The notes: generated from the letters alone by a model not told the origin. A stretch of DNA of 64,000 nucleotides from Pseudoxanthomonas sp. YR558 (GCF_900116385.1 NZ_FPCI01000001.1:1116001-1180000), one strand, 5' to 3'; positions 48,681-59,032 are shown, counted from the stretch's first letter. Translations and numbers: made by a program.

Positions 48681-50279
48681 ATGCGTCGATCCCTGCTGCC
48701 GTTCGGCCTGATGCTCGCCCTGGCGGCCTGCCAGCCGGCGCCGCCGCAGGCGGCCGCTCCGCCGGCCCCCACCGACTTCATCTACGCCGAACTCGACATC
48801 GCCGACCTGCAGTCGCGCATGCAATCGGGCGAGTTGGACAGCCGCCGGCTGACGCAGGCTTACCTGGACCGCATCGCGGCCGTCGACAAGGCCGGCCCGC
48901 AACTCAACGCCGTCATCGAACTGAACCCCGATGCGCTCAAAGAAGCCGCGCTGCGCGACGTGGAGCGACGCGCCAACGCCGTGCGCGGGCCGCTGCACGG
49001 CATTCCGGTGCTGCTGAAGGACAACATCGACGCCGTCCCGATGGCGACCTCCGCCGGCTCGCTGGCGCTGAAGGACTTCCGCCCGGGTCAGGATGCCTTC
49101 CTGGTGCGCCGCCTGCGCGAAGCCGGCGCGGTGATCCTGGGCAAGGCCAACCTGAGCGAGTGGGCGAACTTCCGTTCGATGCATTCCACCTCGGGCTGGA
49201 GCGGTCGTGGCGGCCAGACCCGCAACCCGTACGCGCTGGACCGCAATCCCTGCGGCTCGAGCTCGGGCAGCGCCGTCGCCGTCTCGGCCAATCTGGCCGC
49301 GATCAGTGTCGGCACCGAAACCGATGGCAGCATCCTGTGCCCGGCGGCGGTCAACGGCGTGGTCGGCCTGAAGCCCACGGTAGGGCTGGTGAGCCGGCAA
49401 GGCATCCTGCCGATCTCCCACAGCCAGGACACGGCCGGACCCATCGCCCGCAGCGTGTCGGATGCGGCCCTGCTGCTGGGCGTGCTGGCGGGACGGGACC
49501 CGGGCGACGCCGCGACGATCAACGCCGCCTGGAACACCACTCTGGACTACAGCGCCCGCTTGAAGCCTGGCGCGCTCCAGGGCGCGCGCATCGGCGTGCT
49601 GCGGAGCAAGGCGGATATCCACCCCGACGCCGCCGCCGCGCTGGAGGAGGCGCTCCAGGTGCTGCGTGAGGCCGGCGCCGTCATCGTCGATGCGGAAATT
49701 CCCACCGACGGGCAATGGAGTACGGACGAACTCAACCTGATGCTCTACGAGTTCAAGCACGGCCTGGAGCGCTACCTGGCCGAACGCAAGGCGCCGCTGA
49801 CGACGCTGACGCAGCTGATCGGCTACAACGAGCAGTACCGGCTGTCGGAGATGCCGTACTTCGGTCAGGACCTGTTCGAGCGCGCCAACGACAAGGGCGG
49901 CCTGGGCGAGGCGGACTACATCACCGCACGCAGCCGGGCGCGGCGGCTGGCAGGACCGGAAGGCATCGATGCGGCGCTCAAGGCGCAGCAACTGGATGCG
50001 CTGATCGCGCCCACCACCGGCCCGGCGTGGCTGACCGACCACAAGGCCGGCGACCATTTCCCCGGCGCCGGTTACGGCGCTGCGGCGGTCGCGGGCTACC
50101 CCAGCCTGACCGTTCCGATGGGCCACAGCGACGGCCTGCCGCTGGGCCTGACGTTCATGGGGCCCGCCTGGAGCGAGGCACGCCTGATCGCGCTGGGCTA
50201 CGACTATGAACAGCGCACACGGGCGCGCAAGCCGCCCGAATACTGGCCCACCCTGCCCGCACGCGCCGAAGGGCGCTGA
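48681..50279 (+). CDS. Amidase signature family lipoprotein (peptide-amidase-like)
   Basis: A 532-residue exported amidase. The N-terminus MRRSLLPFGLMLALAACQP carries a lipobox (LAAC, Cys17). The Ser-cisSer-Lys catalytic triad is complete: Lys113 in PVLLKDNIDA, the cis-Ser in CGSSSGSAVAVSA (about 193-195), and the nucleophile Ser in TETDGSILCPAAVNG. It resembles the peptide amidase of Stenotrophomonas maltophilia, which removes C-terminal amides from peptides, more than GatA. It follows the DUF2127-like gene by 51 bp. Function inferred: hydrolysis of amides in the periplasm or outer membrane. Confidence 0.9.
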   Translation: MRRSLLPFGLMLALAACQPAPPQAAAPPAPTDFIYAELDIADLQSRMQSGELDSRRLTQAYLDRIAAVDKAGPQLNAVIELNPDALKEAALRDVERRANAVRGPLHGIPVLLKDNIDAVPMATSAGSLALKDFRPGQDAFLVRRLREAGAVILGKANLSEWANFRSMHSTSGWSGRGGQTRNPYALDRNPCGSSSGSAVAVSANLAAISVGTETDGSILCPAAVNGVVGLKPTVGLVSRQGILPISHSQDTAGPIARSVSDAALLLGVLAGRDPGDAATINAAWNTTLDYSARLKPGALQGARIGVLRSKADIHPDAAAALEEALQVLREAGAVIVDAEIPTDGQWSTDELNLMLYEFKHGLERYLAERKAPLTTLTQLIGYNEQYRLSEMPYFGQDLFERANDKGGLGEADYITARSRARRLAGPEGIDAALKAQQLDALIAPTTGPAWLTDHKAGDHFPGAGYGAAAVAGYPSLTVPMGHSDGLPLGLTFMGPAWSEARLIALGYDYEQRTRARKPPEYWPTLPARAEGR

Positions 50280-50378
50280 CAGCGCCTCTCAAGGTGAGTC
50301 GTCCGGCGCAAGGGAACGCTTGCAGGCGCCACGGGTTCGTGGCGTCATAGCCGTAACCAGCAGGCGGGGAAGACACGC

Positions 50379-53300
50379 GTGGAGTCTGGCGCGGACCGGG
50401 GGGCGGAGCGGCGGGCGTTCGGTGGATCCGGATCCACGGCGCGTCGTAGAGAGCGCAACCTCAACTCGCTGGCTTGGGGCGTGCTGGTCGTGGCCTGCCT
50501 CCTCTCCCTGTGGACCGGCCTGATCACCTGGCGACAGGCGCGCGACCACGCGCGTGCGCAGTTCGACGCACGTGCGGATGCCGTGGCCACCGCGGTCGCC
50601 ACCCACATGAATGCCTACGAAGACACCGTGCGCGCCGCCGCCGCAGTGCTGGAGGGGCGCCAGGATATCGACCAGGACAGCTTCTACGCCTTCGTCGAGA
50701 AACTGCAGGTGCCCACGCGCCAGTCCGGCGTGCACGGGCTCGGGTTCGCCCGCTACGTGCGTGCCGCCGAACGGGACGCCTATGTCGCCGCGCGCCGCGC
50801 GCACTACGGAGATGCGTTCGCGATCCATCCCGCAGGTGATCGCAGCGAATACGTGGTGATCGACCTGCTGTACCCCGACGCACCCGGCATGCGTCCGCTG
50901 CTGGGCAAGGACGTGATGGCGGAAACCGTGCGACGTGGCGCGATCGAATCCGCGCGCGATACAGGCGAACTCGCGGCCGCACCGCTGGTGGCGCTGGGCG
51001 ACGCTTCCCGCGGCAGCACCGGCCTACCCGGCTTTCTACTGTATTCCCCTGTGTACGCCGACTCCGTGGCGGCACGCGAAAGCGTGGAGGCGCGGCGCTC
51101 GTCGCTACGCGGCTTCGCGACGGCCGGCTTCGGCTGGCAGCAGGTGATGGACGATGCCATCGGGCGTACCGACGGCGGCGAGTTCGACCTGCAACTCATC
51201 GCGCGCGATCACGGTGGCGAACCGATCTACCAGACCCGCGCGCTGCGCGACCGGCACGGCGAGGACTGGAAGCCTGCCTTCACCTCGCAGCGTGATCTGC
51301 GCCTGCTGGGCAGCCAATGGCAATTGGTGCTGCATTCCCCGCCGATTCGCGAAGCCCTGCCGGGACAGCTGCCTATCCTGATGCTTTCCCTGTGCGGCAT
51401 CGGCCTAGGCGTACTCCTGTTCCTGCTGCTGCGCAGCCTGGCGCGTACGGAGCGCCGAAGTCGCGCCCTGCTGGATGCGGTCGCTGACCATCTCCCGGCG
51501 CTGATCGCCTACATCGACGCAGAGGGGCGTTACGGATTCGCGAACCGTGCCAGCCGCACGTGGTCCGGTGCGCGTGACGGCTGGAACGAACGGCACGTCG
51601 AGGACGTACACGCGGACGATCCGGCATTCCTTGCCTCGCTCAAGCGTGCGATGCACGATTGCACGGCCGAACATTGGATCGCCTGGGATGCGGAGATCGG
51701 CAAGCCCGCGCGCCCGGTGCACCTCTATCTCGTGCCCGATGTGGAGCGCAACCAGCGGATCGCCGGCTGGTACCTGATGGGCAACGACGTCAGCGAACAG
51801 CGTCAGGCCCATCGCGAACTGGCCATGGCGCGCGATCATCTCAAGCGCGTCACCGAGCGCCTGCCCGCCCTGATCGCGCAGTTCGACGCGAAGCACAGGC
51901 TCGTGTTCAACAACCGAGCTTGCGCAGAGCAGATCCGTTGGCATGCTCCGCTCCGCGTCGGCGCACACATGCGCGACCTGTTCGGCGAAGAAGCCTACAC
52001 GCGCCGCCTGCCGCATATCGAGGCCGCACTCGCCGGGCGCGATGGCGATTTCGAAAGCAGCTTCAGCATGGTCGACGGCGTGCGTCGACTACACAGCTTC
52101 TACACGCCGGACGTCGACGAAGATGGCACGGTGTGCGGATTCTTCGTGATGGCGATCGATATCACCGAGAAGGCCCGCCTGGAACATGCGCTGCACACCG
52201 CGAACGAACTGGCCGAAGTGACACTGACCTCGATCAGCGAAGCCGTCATCACCGTGGATGTCGAAAGTCGTGTCACCTACATGAACCCCGCTGCTGAAGC
52301 GCTGAGTGGCTGGGGATTGGAGCAGGCGCTCGGCCAGCCGTTGGACCACATTGCGCCACTGGTCCGCGCGGAAGCCCCCGACGACGCAGATGCCGCCCAC
52401 CCGCTCGCGCAGACCGGCGACCTGCAATTGGCGCGCCGCGATGGCTCCCGGATCCTCGTGGAGCGGTCGCTGTCGTCCATCCATGACCGCGACGAGCGTC
52501 TTGTCGGCAGCGTCATGGTCTTGCGCGACATTACCGAACCGCGCGCGCTCAGCTCGCGCATGACCTACCTGGCGCACCACGACGCGTTGACAGGTCTGCC
52601 GAACCGCCTGCAGCTCAACGAACGGCTGGGCCAGGCGATCACCCATGCCACCAACCACGGCAACGGCATCGCGGTGCTGTTCCTGGATTTGGATCTGTTC
52701 AAGCACGTCAACGATGCGCTCGGCCACCACACCGGCGACGAGCTACTGCAGCAGGTCGCGCGTCGCATCCAGCGCAACATCGGCAACCTCGGCACGATCT
52801 ATCGTACGGGTGGCGACGAATTCGTCGTGTTGCTGCCGAACGTGGTGACGCGCGAGAACGTGCTGCAGGTCGCTGATCGCTTGCTGTCGCTCGGCGGCAC
52901 GCCCTACACGGTCGCCTCGCATGAGCTGCATCAGGCTTTTAGCATCGGCATCAGCCTGTTCCCGGAAGACGGTTATGACGCCGCCACGCTGATGATGCGT
53001 GCCGATGCCGCGATGTACCTCGCCAAGCGCAACGGCCGCAACGCCACGCGTTTCTATACCCGCGAACTCGCCTCCAGCGTCGATGCGCGCATCGAGCTGG
53101 AGAACAGCCTGCGCCGCAGCCTGCGCAACGGGGACCTCTTCCTGCACTACCAGCCGCAGATCGACTGCCTTACCGGCCGCATCGTCGGCGTCGAAGGCCT
53201 CGCCCGCTGGCAGCGTGGCGATCGCCTGGTCATGCCGGGCGAGTTCCTGCCGATCGCGGAGGAGACGAACCTCATCGTCGACATCGACCAGTGGGCGATC

Positions 53301-53897
53301 CGCGCCGCCTGCCGGCAGAACCGCATCTGGCAACAGGCCGGTCTTCCGCCCATCCGGGTATCGGTGAATATCGCCGCGGCGAACTTCGATACCGACGACT
53401 TGGTCGACACGGTCGTTGGCGCACTGGAAGACAGCGGGCTCGCGGCCGAGTTCCTCGAACTTGAAGTGACCGAAACGACGCTGATGCGCGACGTGCAACG
53501 CACGGACCGTACGCTCCGCGCGCTGAAGGCGCTGGGCGTGCGCATCGCGATCGACGACTTCGGTACGGGCTTTTCCAGCCTGAGCTACCTGGGCAACTAT
53601 GGCTTCAACGTACTGAAGATCGACCAGTCCTTCGTTCGCGATGTCTCGGAACCGAATCAGGCCGCGATCACGCGCGCGATCATCGGACTCGCGGACCAGT
53701 TGCAGTGCCGCACCATCGCGGAAGGCGTCGAGACTGCCGCGCAGGCGGCCTGGCTGGTCGCCAACGGCTGCGACGAACTGCAGGGAAATTACTTCAGTAC
53801 GCCGGTTCCAGCGGCCGAGTTCGCGCGCATGTACGCGCGCGCCAAGACATGGAGTATCCCGCCGGCGCCGCATGCCGTGCCCACGCTCGGCGCGTGA
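50379..53897 (+). CDS. CHASE-PAS-GGDEF-EAL cyclic-di-GMP signalling protein
   Basis: A 1172-residue inner-membrane sensor. TM1 is at about 30-50 (LAWGVLVVACLLSLWTGL). A periplasmic CHASE-like domain (about 75-320, SGVHGLGFARYVRAAERD) and TM2 (about 332-350) follow. Three PAS domains begin near 362, 485 and 607. GGDEF domain: intact GGDEF at 811-815. EAL domain (from about 903): its motif reads EGL (residue 939) instead of EAL, but VSVNIAA, LEVTET, DDFGTGFSSL, LKIDQSF and AEGVET are present, so catalysis is plausible. The start is GTG at 50379 with GGGGA 9 bp upstream. It may make, degrade or switch c-di-GMP in response to an external ligand. Confidence 0.93.
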   Translation: MESGADRGAERRAFGGSGSTARRRERNLNSLAWGVLVVACLLSLWTGLITWRQARDHARAQFDARADAVATAVATHMNAYEDTVRAAAAVLEGRQDIDQDSFYAFVEKLQVPTRQSGVHGLGFARYVRAAERDAYVAARRAHYGDAFAIHPAGDRSEYVVIDLLYPDAPGMRPLLGKDVMAETVRRGAIESARDTGELAAAPLVALGDASRGSTGLPGFLLYSPVYADSVAARESVEARRSSLRGFATAGFGWQQVMDDAIGRTDGGEFDLQLIARDHGGEPIYQTRALRDRHGEDWKPAFTSQRDLRLLGSQWQLVLHSPPIREALPGQLPILMLSLCGIGLGVLLFLLLRSLARTERRSRALLDAVADHLPALIAYIDAEGRYGFANRASRTWSGARDGWNERHVEDVHADDPAFLASLKRAMHDCTAEHWIAWDAEIGKPARPVHLYLVPDVERNQRIAGWYLMGNDVSEQRQAHRELAMARDHLKRVTERLPALIAQFDAKHRLVFNNRACAEQIRWHAPLRVGAHMRDLFGEEAYTRRLPHIEAALAGRDGDFESSFSMVDGVRRLHSFYTPDVDEDGTVCGFFVMAIDITEKARLEHALHTANELAEVTLTSISEAVITVDVESRVTYMNPAAEALSGWGLEQALGQPLDHIAPLVRAEAPDDADAAHPLAQTGDLQLARRDGSRILVERSLSSIHDRDERLVGSVMVLRDITEPRALSSRMTYLAHHDALTGLPNRLQLNERLGQAITHATNHGNGIAVLFLDLDLFKHVNDALGHHTGDELLQQVARRIQRNIGNLGTIYRTGGDEFVVLLPNVVTRENVLQVADRLLSLGGTPYTVASHELHQAFSIGISLFPEDGYDAATLMMRADAAMYLAKRNGRNATRFYTRELASSVDARIELENSLRRSLRNGDLFLHYQPQIDCLTGRIVGVEGLARWQRGDRLVMPGEFLPIAEETNLIVDIDQWAIRAACRQNRIWQQAGLPPIRVSVNIAAANFDTDDLVDTVVGALEDSGLAAEFLELEVTETTLMRDVQRTDRTLRALKALGVRIAIDDFGTGFSSLSYLGNYGFNVLKIDQSFVRDVSEPNQAAITRAIIGLADQLQCRTIAEGVETAAQAAWLVANGCDELQGNYFSTPVPAAEFARMYARAKTWSIPPAPHAVPTLGA

Positions 53898-53906
53898 ACG
53901 AACGAC

Positions 53907-55301
53907 TCAGCGCGTCGCCGGCGCAGCCACCTGGTTCTGCTTGCGCACGATGCACATCGCGATTTCCAGCGACTGCTCGTAGTTGAGGCGCGGATCGACC
54001 GTCGAGCGGTACGCGCGCTCCAGGTCAGCATCGGTCAGTTCGCGCGCACCGCCGGTGCACTCGGTGACGTCTTCACCGGTCAATTCCAGATGGACGCCGC
54101 CCAGCCGGGTGCCGGCTGCCGCATGCAGGTCGAAGGACTGCTCCACCTCGCTGCGCACGTTGTCGAAGCGCCGCGTCTTGAACCCGTTGCTCGTGCTTTC
54201 CGTGTTGCCGTGCATCGGATCGCAGACCCAGAGTACGCGACGGCCATCGCGACGCACCGCATCCAGCAGCGACGGCAGCTTCTCCGCGATCTGCGCGGCG
54301 CCCATCCGATGGATGAAGGTCAGGCGCCCCGCTTCGTCTTCCGGGTTCAACACGTCGATGAGACGCAGCAGCTGGTCCGGCGTGACCGACGGCCCCACCT
54401 TGATGGCGATGGGGTTGCGTACGCCACGCAGGTACTCCACATGCGCGCCATCCACCGCTGCCGTGCGCATGCCGATCCACGGGTAATGCGTACTGAGGTT
54501 GAACCAGCCCCACTGTCGCGGGACTTCGCGCGTCAGGGCTTCCTCATAAGGCAGCAGCAGCGCCTCGTGCGAGGTGTAGAAATCGATCCGGTTGAGGTTA
54601 TGCACCTCGGAGCCCGACAGGGTCTCCATGAACCTCACTGCGTCACCGATCGAGGCGACCATGTGCTGGTACTCGTTCGCCAACGGCGAATAGCCTACCC
54701 AGTTGAGGTTCCAGTACTCGGGATGATGCAGGTCGGCGAAACCGCCGTCGATCAGCGCACGAACGAAGTTCATCGTCATCGCCGAGCGCGCATGCGCCTT
54801 GATCATGCGTCGCGGATCGGGCACGCGCGCTTCGGCCGTGAATTCGGGCGCGTTGACGACGTCGCCACGGTAGCTGGGCAGGGCTACGCCATCGCGCGTT
54901 TCCAGGTCGGCCGACCGTGGCTTCGCATACTGGCCGGCGAACCGACCCACCCGCACCACGGGTAGGCGCAGGCCGTGCACCAGCACCAGGCTCATCTGCA
55001 GCAGCACCTTGAGCCGGTTGGAGATGAGGCCGGATTCGCAATCGGAAAAGTTCTCCGCACAATCGCCGCCCTGCAGCAGGAAGCGCTTGCCTTCCTGCGC
55101 TTCGGCCAGCTGCTTCTTCAGTGCGAAGATCTCCCACGACGTCACCAACGGCGGCAACTGGCGCAGCTCGCCCAGCGCGGATTCCAACGCCCCGGCATCC
55201 GGGTAGGTCGGCATCTGCATCGCGGGACGCGCGCGCCAGCTGTCGGGCGCCCAGTTCGGGGGCAGGCTGACAGCGCGCAGCGGTCGCTCGGTAGGGTTCA
55301 T
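53907..55301 (-). CDS. Class II 3-deoxy-7-phosphoheptulonate (DAHP) synthase
   Basis: Joins phosphoenolpyruvate and erythrose-4-phosphate to DAHP, opening the shikimate pathway. It has 464 residues of the class II (plant/mycobacterial) type, not AroG-like. Signature segments: WAPDSWRARPAMQMPTYPD, FLLQGGDCAENF (metal Cys and active-site region), VVRVGRFAGQYAKPRS, WVCDPMHGNTES (metal-binding His), GGVHLELTGEDVTEC and DPRLNYEQSLEIA. AAGGAG lies 7 bp before the ATG at 55301. It converges with the GGDEF-EAL gene, 9 bp apart, and is 52 bp downstream of dsbB on the opposite... same strand reading: dsbB lies downstream of nothing shared; each appears separately transcribed. Confidence 0.93.
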   Translation of the reverse strand: MNPTERPLRAVSLPPNWAPDSWRARPAMQMPTYPDAGALESALGELRQLPPLVTSWEIFALKKQLAEAQEGKRFLLQGGDCAENFSDCESGLISNRLKVLLQMSLVLVHGLRLPVVRVGRFAGQYAKPRSADLETRDGVALPSYRGDVVNAPEFTAEARVPDPRRMIKAHARSAMTMNFVRALIDGGFADLHHPEYWNLNWVGYSPLANEYQHMVASIGDAVRFMETLSGSEVHNLNRIDFYTSHEALLLPYEEALTREVPRQWGWFNLSTHYPWIGMRTAAVDGAHVEYLRGVRNPIAIKVGPSVTPDQLLRLIDVLNPEDEAGRLTFIHRMGAAQIAEKLPSLLDAVRRDGRRVLWVCDPMHGNTESTSNGFKTRRFDNVRSEVEQSFDLHAAAGTRLGGVHLELTGEDVTECTGGARELTDADLERAYRSTVDPRLNYEQSLEIAMCIVRKQNQVAAPATR

Positions 55302-55353
55302 GGCGGGACTCCTTGCGGCCCACCATCCTGACAGATTGGTGCGCCGCGTCAAA

Positions 55354-55869
55354 TCAGCGGAAGGTCGAGATCTTGCGGGCGCGGGAACCGATCCACAGGG
55401 CCCAGATGGCGAGCAACACGAACCACACCAGGCTCCACATGGGCATGGTCAGGCCGAGGAAACTCCAGTCGACGGTGCTGCAGTCGCCCTTCGCGGACAG
55501 CACCTTCTGCACGACGCCCAGCCAGGTGTTCGTCTCGATCATGTAGTCCCAGCCTGGGCCACAGCTCGGCATCAGCGGCGGGAATACCTGCACCCAGACA
55601 TGTCGTCCCGCGATGCCGATCCCTGTCGCTGCAGCGAGGAAGGCGAGCACGCCATACATCCTCCTGCCGCCGGAACGACGCGGCCCGTGCAGGGCGCCAA
55701 GCAGGAACATCACACCCGTCGCCGCGAAGGCCAGACGCTGGAAGATGCAGAACGGACACGGTTCCAGGTGCTGCACGAACTGCACATACAGCGCATACCC
55801 GAGCAGGCCCGCACAGATCGCAAAGCCGAGGAAGCACTGCGCGCGGAAACTCCAGCGGAGAGGATTCAT
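55354..55869 (-). CDS. dsbB: Disulfide bond formation protein DsbB
   Basis: An inner-membrane quinone reductase that reoxidises periplasmic DsbA. It has 171 residues and four membrane spans. The first periplasmic redox pair is in HLEPCPFCIFQR (Cys-Pro-Phe-Cys) and the second in MPSCGPGWDYM with Cys of GDCSTVDWSF. The basic residue after the first pair that binds quinone is present (FQR). The start at 55869 (MNPLRWSFRAQ) directly precedes the first helix. On the minus strand it is upstream of the DAHP synthase (52 bp), so read-through into that gene is possible. Confidence 0.94.
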   Translation of the reverse strand: MNPLRWSFRAQCFLGFAICAGLLGYALYVQFVQHLEPCPFCIFQRLAFAATGVMFLLGALHGPRRSGGRRMYGVLAFLAAATGIGIAGRHVWVQVFPPLMPSCGPGWDYMIETNTWLGVVQKVLSAKGDCSTVDWSFLGLTMPMWSLVWFVLLAIWALWIGSRARKISTFR

Positions 55870-55974
55870 CGTCACCGGTCGGATGGGGGTTGCCGCATTA
55901 TCCACATGCGGACGCTCCCGCGTCACCTGCGACCGTTTGCCACGGCAGGCGAGACGGACCCCTGAAACGCAAAA

Positions 55975-55993
55975 ACCCCGGCAAGGCCGGGGT
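55975..55993 (-). terminator. Intrinsic terminator at the end of the ribosomal/rpoA operon
   Basis: ACCCCGGC (55975-55982) pairs with GCCGGGGT (55986-55993), 3-nt loop, followed by TTTTGCG on the minus strand. It lies 25 bp beyond the rplQ stop and marks the 3' end of the super-operon. Confidence 0.88.
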
Positions 55994-56018
55994 CTTCGCG
56001 TGATGCAGGAGGCGGACC

Positions 56019-56393
56019 TTACTCGGTTGCCGCTTCCGGACGGTCCACCAGCTCGACGTACGCCATCGGGGCGTTGTCGCCGGCGCGGAAACCGCACTTC
56101 AGGATGCGCAGGTAGCCACCCGGACGCGACTGGTAGCGCGGGCCGAGGGTGGTGAACAGCGTACCGACGGCTTCCTTGTCGCGCAGGCGCGAGAAGGCGA
56201 GACGACGATTGGCGACGCCATCGATCTTGCCGAGGGTGATCAGCGGCTCTGCGACGCGACGCAGTTCCTTGGCCTTCGGCAGGGTGGTCTTGATCAGGCC
56301 GTGCTTGATGAGCGAGGCGGCCATGTTGCGGAACATCGCTTCGCGATGGGCGCTGGTGCGGCTGAACTTGCGGCCGGCTTTCTGGTGGCGCAT
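56019..56393 (-). CDS. rplQ: 50S ribosomal protein L17
   Basis: A 124-residue large-subunit protein. The N-terminus [20 protein letters not shown] is diagnostic, followed by [19 protein letters not shown] and the C-terminal [20 protein letters not shown]. The start at 56393 matches the family; the longer frame is spurious. Last gene of the operon. The gap to rpoA (184 bp) is unusually wide and holds a long hairpin. Confidence 0.98.
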   Translation of the reverse strand: MRHQKAGRKFSRTSAHREAMFRNMAASLIKHGLIKTTLPKAKELRRVAEPLITLGKIDGVANRRLAFSRLRDKEAVGTLFTTLGPRYQSRPGGYLRILKCGFRAGDNAPMAYVELVDRPEAATE

Positions 56394-56537
56394 GGGTTGG
56401 ATTCCTAAAGAAGAGTGGGACGTTGGACTTCGCTGTCGCCATCCAGGCGGTGGAACAGTGGACTGCGGGTGGTCCGAACCGGCCATCCTTGACCGGAGCG
56501 TCGCGGGCCTTCAGGTCCGTCGACGAGGGTGTTGCAG

Positions 56538-56567
56538 CGAAGCTCCCGCGCGAGCGCGGGAGCTTCG
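56538..56567 (-). repeat. Perfect 13-bp hairpin between rpoA and rplQ
   Basis: Arms 56538-56550 and 56555-56567 with CGAG loop, 10 bp beyond the rpoA stop. No U-tract follows on the minus strand, so it is not a standard terminator. It may act as an RNA processing or stability element. Confidence 0.6.
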
Positions 56568-56577
56568 TGTTGCTTCA

Positions 56578-57576
56578 TCAGCCGAGCATGCCGTGCTGGG
56601 CGACACCGGCCGGCGGCCAGTTCTCCAGCTTCATACCCAGGGACAGGCCGCGCTGCGCCAGGACTTCCTTGATCTCGGTCAGCGACTTCTTGCCGAGGTT
56701 CGGGGTCTTGAGCAGTTCGACTTCCGTCTTCTGGATCAGGTCGCCGATGTAGTAGATGCTCTCGGCCTTCAGGCAGTTGGCCGAACGCACGGTCAGCTCC
56801 AGGTCGTCGATCGGGCGCAGCAGCACCGGATCCACGCCGCTGGCAGCCTGCTTCGGCGCGCCGCGGTCGCGGTGCGTGAAGTCACCGAACACCGACAGCT
56901 GGTCGCTGAGGATATCGGCGGCGGTGCGCACGGCTTCCTCGGCATCGATCGTGCCGTTGGTTTCGATGTCCAGGACCAGCTTGTCCAGGTCGGTACGCTG
57001 CTCGACGCGCGCGGCTTCCACCGCGTACGCGACGCGACGGACCGGCGAGAACGAAGCGTCCAGCACCAGGCGACCGATCGCACGGGTTTCTTCATCCGGA
57101 CGACGACGGGCAGCGGCCGGCTGGTAGCCGAAACCACGCTCGATCTTCAAGCGCATGTTCAGCGCCGTGTCCTTGGTCAGGTTGCAGATGACCAGTTCCG
57201 GATTCAGGATCTCGACGTTGTGGTCGGTCTTGATATCGCCGGCGGTCACCACGCCCGGGCCCTGCTTGGCCAGGCTCAGGGTGGACGAATCGCCGGAGTG
57301 GATGCGGATGGCCACATCCTTCAGGTTCAACAGCACTTCCAGCACGTCTTCCTGCATGCCTTCGATGGTGCTGTATTCGTGCAGCACGCCATCGATCTCG
57401 ACTTCGGTGATCGCGAAGCCGGGGATCGACGACAGCAGCACGCGGCGCAACGCATTGCCGAGCGTATGGCCGTAACCACGCTCCAGCGGTTCGATGACCA
57501 CCTTCGCACGGTTGCCGGTCAGGCGCTCGATCTGCGGGCCGCGGGGGCGCAGCACTTGCTGAGTAATACCCGTCAT
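56578..57576 (-). CDS. rpoA: DNA-directed RNA polymerase alpha subunit
   Basis: A 332-residue subunit that scaffolds RNA polymerase assembly and contacts UP elements and activators. N-terminal domain: [31 protein letters not shown]. Linker, then alpha-CTD with [20 protein letters not shown] and the helix-hairpin-helix segment [20 protein letters not shown]. The start at 57576 ([17 protein letters not shown]) is typical of xanthomonads. It lies between rpsD (50 bp) and rplQ. Confidence 0.98.
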   Translation of the reverse strand: MTGITQQVLRPRGPQIERLTGNRAKVVIEPLERGYGHTLGNALRRVLLSSIPGFAITEVEIDGVLHEYSTIEGMQEDVLEVLLNLKDVAIRIHSGDSSTLSLAKQGPGVVTAGDIKTDHNVEILNPELVICNLTKDTALNMRLKIERGFGYQPAAARRRPDEETRAIGRLVLDASFSPVRRVAYAVEAARVEQRTDLDKLVLDIETNGTIDAEEAVRTAADILSDQLSVFGDFTHRDRGAPKQAASGVDPVLLRPIDDLELTVRSANCLKAESIYYIGDLIQKTEVELLKTPNLGKKSLTEIKEVLAQRGLSLGMKLENWPPAGVAQHGMLG

Positions 57577-57626
57577 GTTGCTTTGTCTCCTGCGGTCCCC
57601 CGGTCGCCCGGGGGTGCGTGAATGAA

Positions 57627-58256
57627 TTACTTCGAGTACAACTCGACGATCAGCGCTTCGTTGATGTCGGCGGGCAGATCCGAACGCGCCGGAACCGCCT
57701 TGAACACGCCGCTGAACTTCTTCGCATCGACTTCGACCCACGACGGGTTCAGGTCGAGCTGCTCGGCGACCGTCAGCGACTCCTGCACGCGGAGCTGCTT
57801 CTGTGCCTTCTCCGACAGCGCAATCGCGTCACCGGCCTTGATCTGGTACGAAGGCAGGTTGACCGGCTTGCCGTTGACCAGCACGCCACGGTGCGAGACC
57901 AACTGGCGAGCGGCCGGACGGGTCACGGCGAAGCCCATGCGGTAGATGACGTTGTCGAGGCGGGTTTCCAGCAACTGCAGCAGGTTCTCGCCGGTGTTGC
58001 CCTTCTTGGTCGAGGCCTTCTTGTAGTAGTTGCGGAACTGGCGCTCCAGCAGACCGTAGATACGCTTGACCTTCTGCTTCTCGCGCAGCTGGGTGGCGTA
58101 GTCGGACAGCTTGCCCTTGCGGGCGGTGGCGCCGTGCTGGCCGGGCTTCTGCTCCAGCTTGCACTTCGAGTCCAGCGCACGGGCCGGGCTCTTGAGCGAC
58201 AGGTCGGCGCCTTCGCGGCGCGCGAGCTTACAGGTAGGACCGATATAACGAGCCAT
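57627..58256 (-). CDS. rpsD: 30S ribosomal protein S4
   Basis: A 209-residue primary assembly protein of the small subunit and translational regulator of the alpha operon in E. coli. It begins [19 protein letters not shown]. The S4 RNA-binding domain has [21 protein letters not shown] and [16 protein letters not shown]. It follows rpsK by 14 bp. Confidence 0.98.
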   Translation of the reverse strand: MARYIGPTCKLARREGADLSLKSPARALDSKCKLEQKPGQHGATARKGKLSDYATQLREKQKVKRIYGLLERQFRNYYKKASTKKGNTGENLLQLLETRLDNVIYRMGFAVTRPAARQLVSHRGVLVNGKPVNLPSYQIKAGDAIALSEKAQKQLRVQESLTVAEQLDLNPSWVEVDAKKFSGVFKAVPARSDLPADINEALIVELYSK

Positions 58257-58270
58257 TTCTTATCGCCCCC

Positions 58271-58663
58271 TTAGACGCGACGCTTTTTCGGCGGACGGCA
58301 CCCGTTGTGCGGGATCGGCGTCACGTCGATGATGTTGGTGATCTTGTAGCCCACGTTGTTCAGCGAACGCACGGCCGACTCACGACCCGGACCCGGGCCC
58401 TTGATGCGGACTTCCAGCGACTTCACGCCGTAGTCCAGAGCTGCACGGCCGGCCTTTTCGGCAGCGACCTGCGCCGCGAACGGCGTGGACTTGCGGGAAC
58501 CGCGGAAACCGGCACCACCCGAGGTCGCCCAGGAAAGCGCATTGCCCTGGCGGTCGGTGATGGTGACGATGGTGTTGTTGAAAGAAGCGTGGACGTGGGC
58601 GACGCCATCGGTGATGACGCGCTTGATCTTCTTCTTGACTTTGGCAGCAGCTGGCTTGGCCAT
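58271..58663 (-). CDS. rpsK: 30S ribosomal protein S11
   Basis: A 130-residue platform protein contacting the decoding region and Shine-Dalgarno helix. Signature [20 protein letters not shown] and [20 protein letters not shown]; the C-terminus is [16 protein letters not shown]. It is 12 bp downstream of rpsM. Confidence 0.98.
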   Translation of the reverse strand: MAKPAAAKVKKKIKRVITDGVAHVHASFNNTIVTITDRQGNALSWATSGGAGFRGSRKSTPFAAQVAAEKAGRAALDYGVKSLEVRIKGPGPGRESAVRSLNNVGYKITNIIDVTPIPHNGCRPPKKRRV

Positions 58664-58675
58664 GATGGTCGCCCC

Positions 58676-59032
58676 TTACTTCTTGATGGCTTTGCGCGGA
58701 CCCTTGCGGGTACGGGCGTTGGTACGGGTGCGCTGGCCACGCAGCGGCAGGCCGCGACGGTGGCGCAGGCCGCGGTAGCATCCCAGGTCCATCAGGCGCT
58801 TGATGGCGATGCCGACTTCACGGCGCAGGTCGCCTTCGACCACGTACTTGCCGACTTCGGCGCGCAGGCGCTCGACTTCCGGCTCCGACAGGTCGCGGAT
58901 CTTGGTGGTCGAGACGACGCCAGCGGCTTCGCAGACCTTCTTGGAACGGGTACGGCCAATGCCGTAGATGCTTTGCAAACCGACCCAGACATGCTTCTGG
59001 GCAGGCAGGTTGACACCTGCAATACGCGCCAT
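58676..59032 (-). CDS. rpsM: 30S ribosomal protein S13
   Basis: A 118-residue head protein that contacts the P-site tRNA and the 50S subunit. It begins [19 protein letters not shown]; the C-terminal basic tail [21 protein letters not shown] is diagnostic. The start at 59032 matches the family. It is the first gene after a 345-bp gap from secY, so it probably has its own promoter; rpmJ, often found here, is absent. Confidence 0.98.
   Translation of the reverse strand: MARIAGVNLPAQKHVWVGLQSIYGIGRTRSKKVCEAAGVVSTTKIRDLSEPEVERLRAEVGKYVVEGDLRREVGIAIKRLMDLGCYRGLRHRRGLPLRGQRTRTNARTRKGPRKAIKK

Noticed and set aside
46146..50126. A 1326-codon open frame on the minus strand opposite typA, the DUF2127-like gene and the amidase
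   Set aside because: It is exactly antisense to conserved genes, is rich in Arg/Val/Gln/His as expected of GC-rich codon-position shadows, and shows no domain. The real genes on the plus strand are unmistakable.
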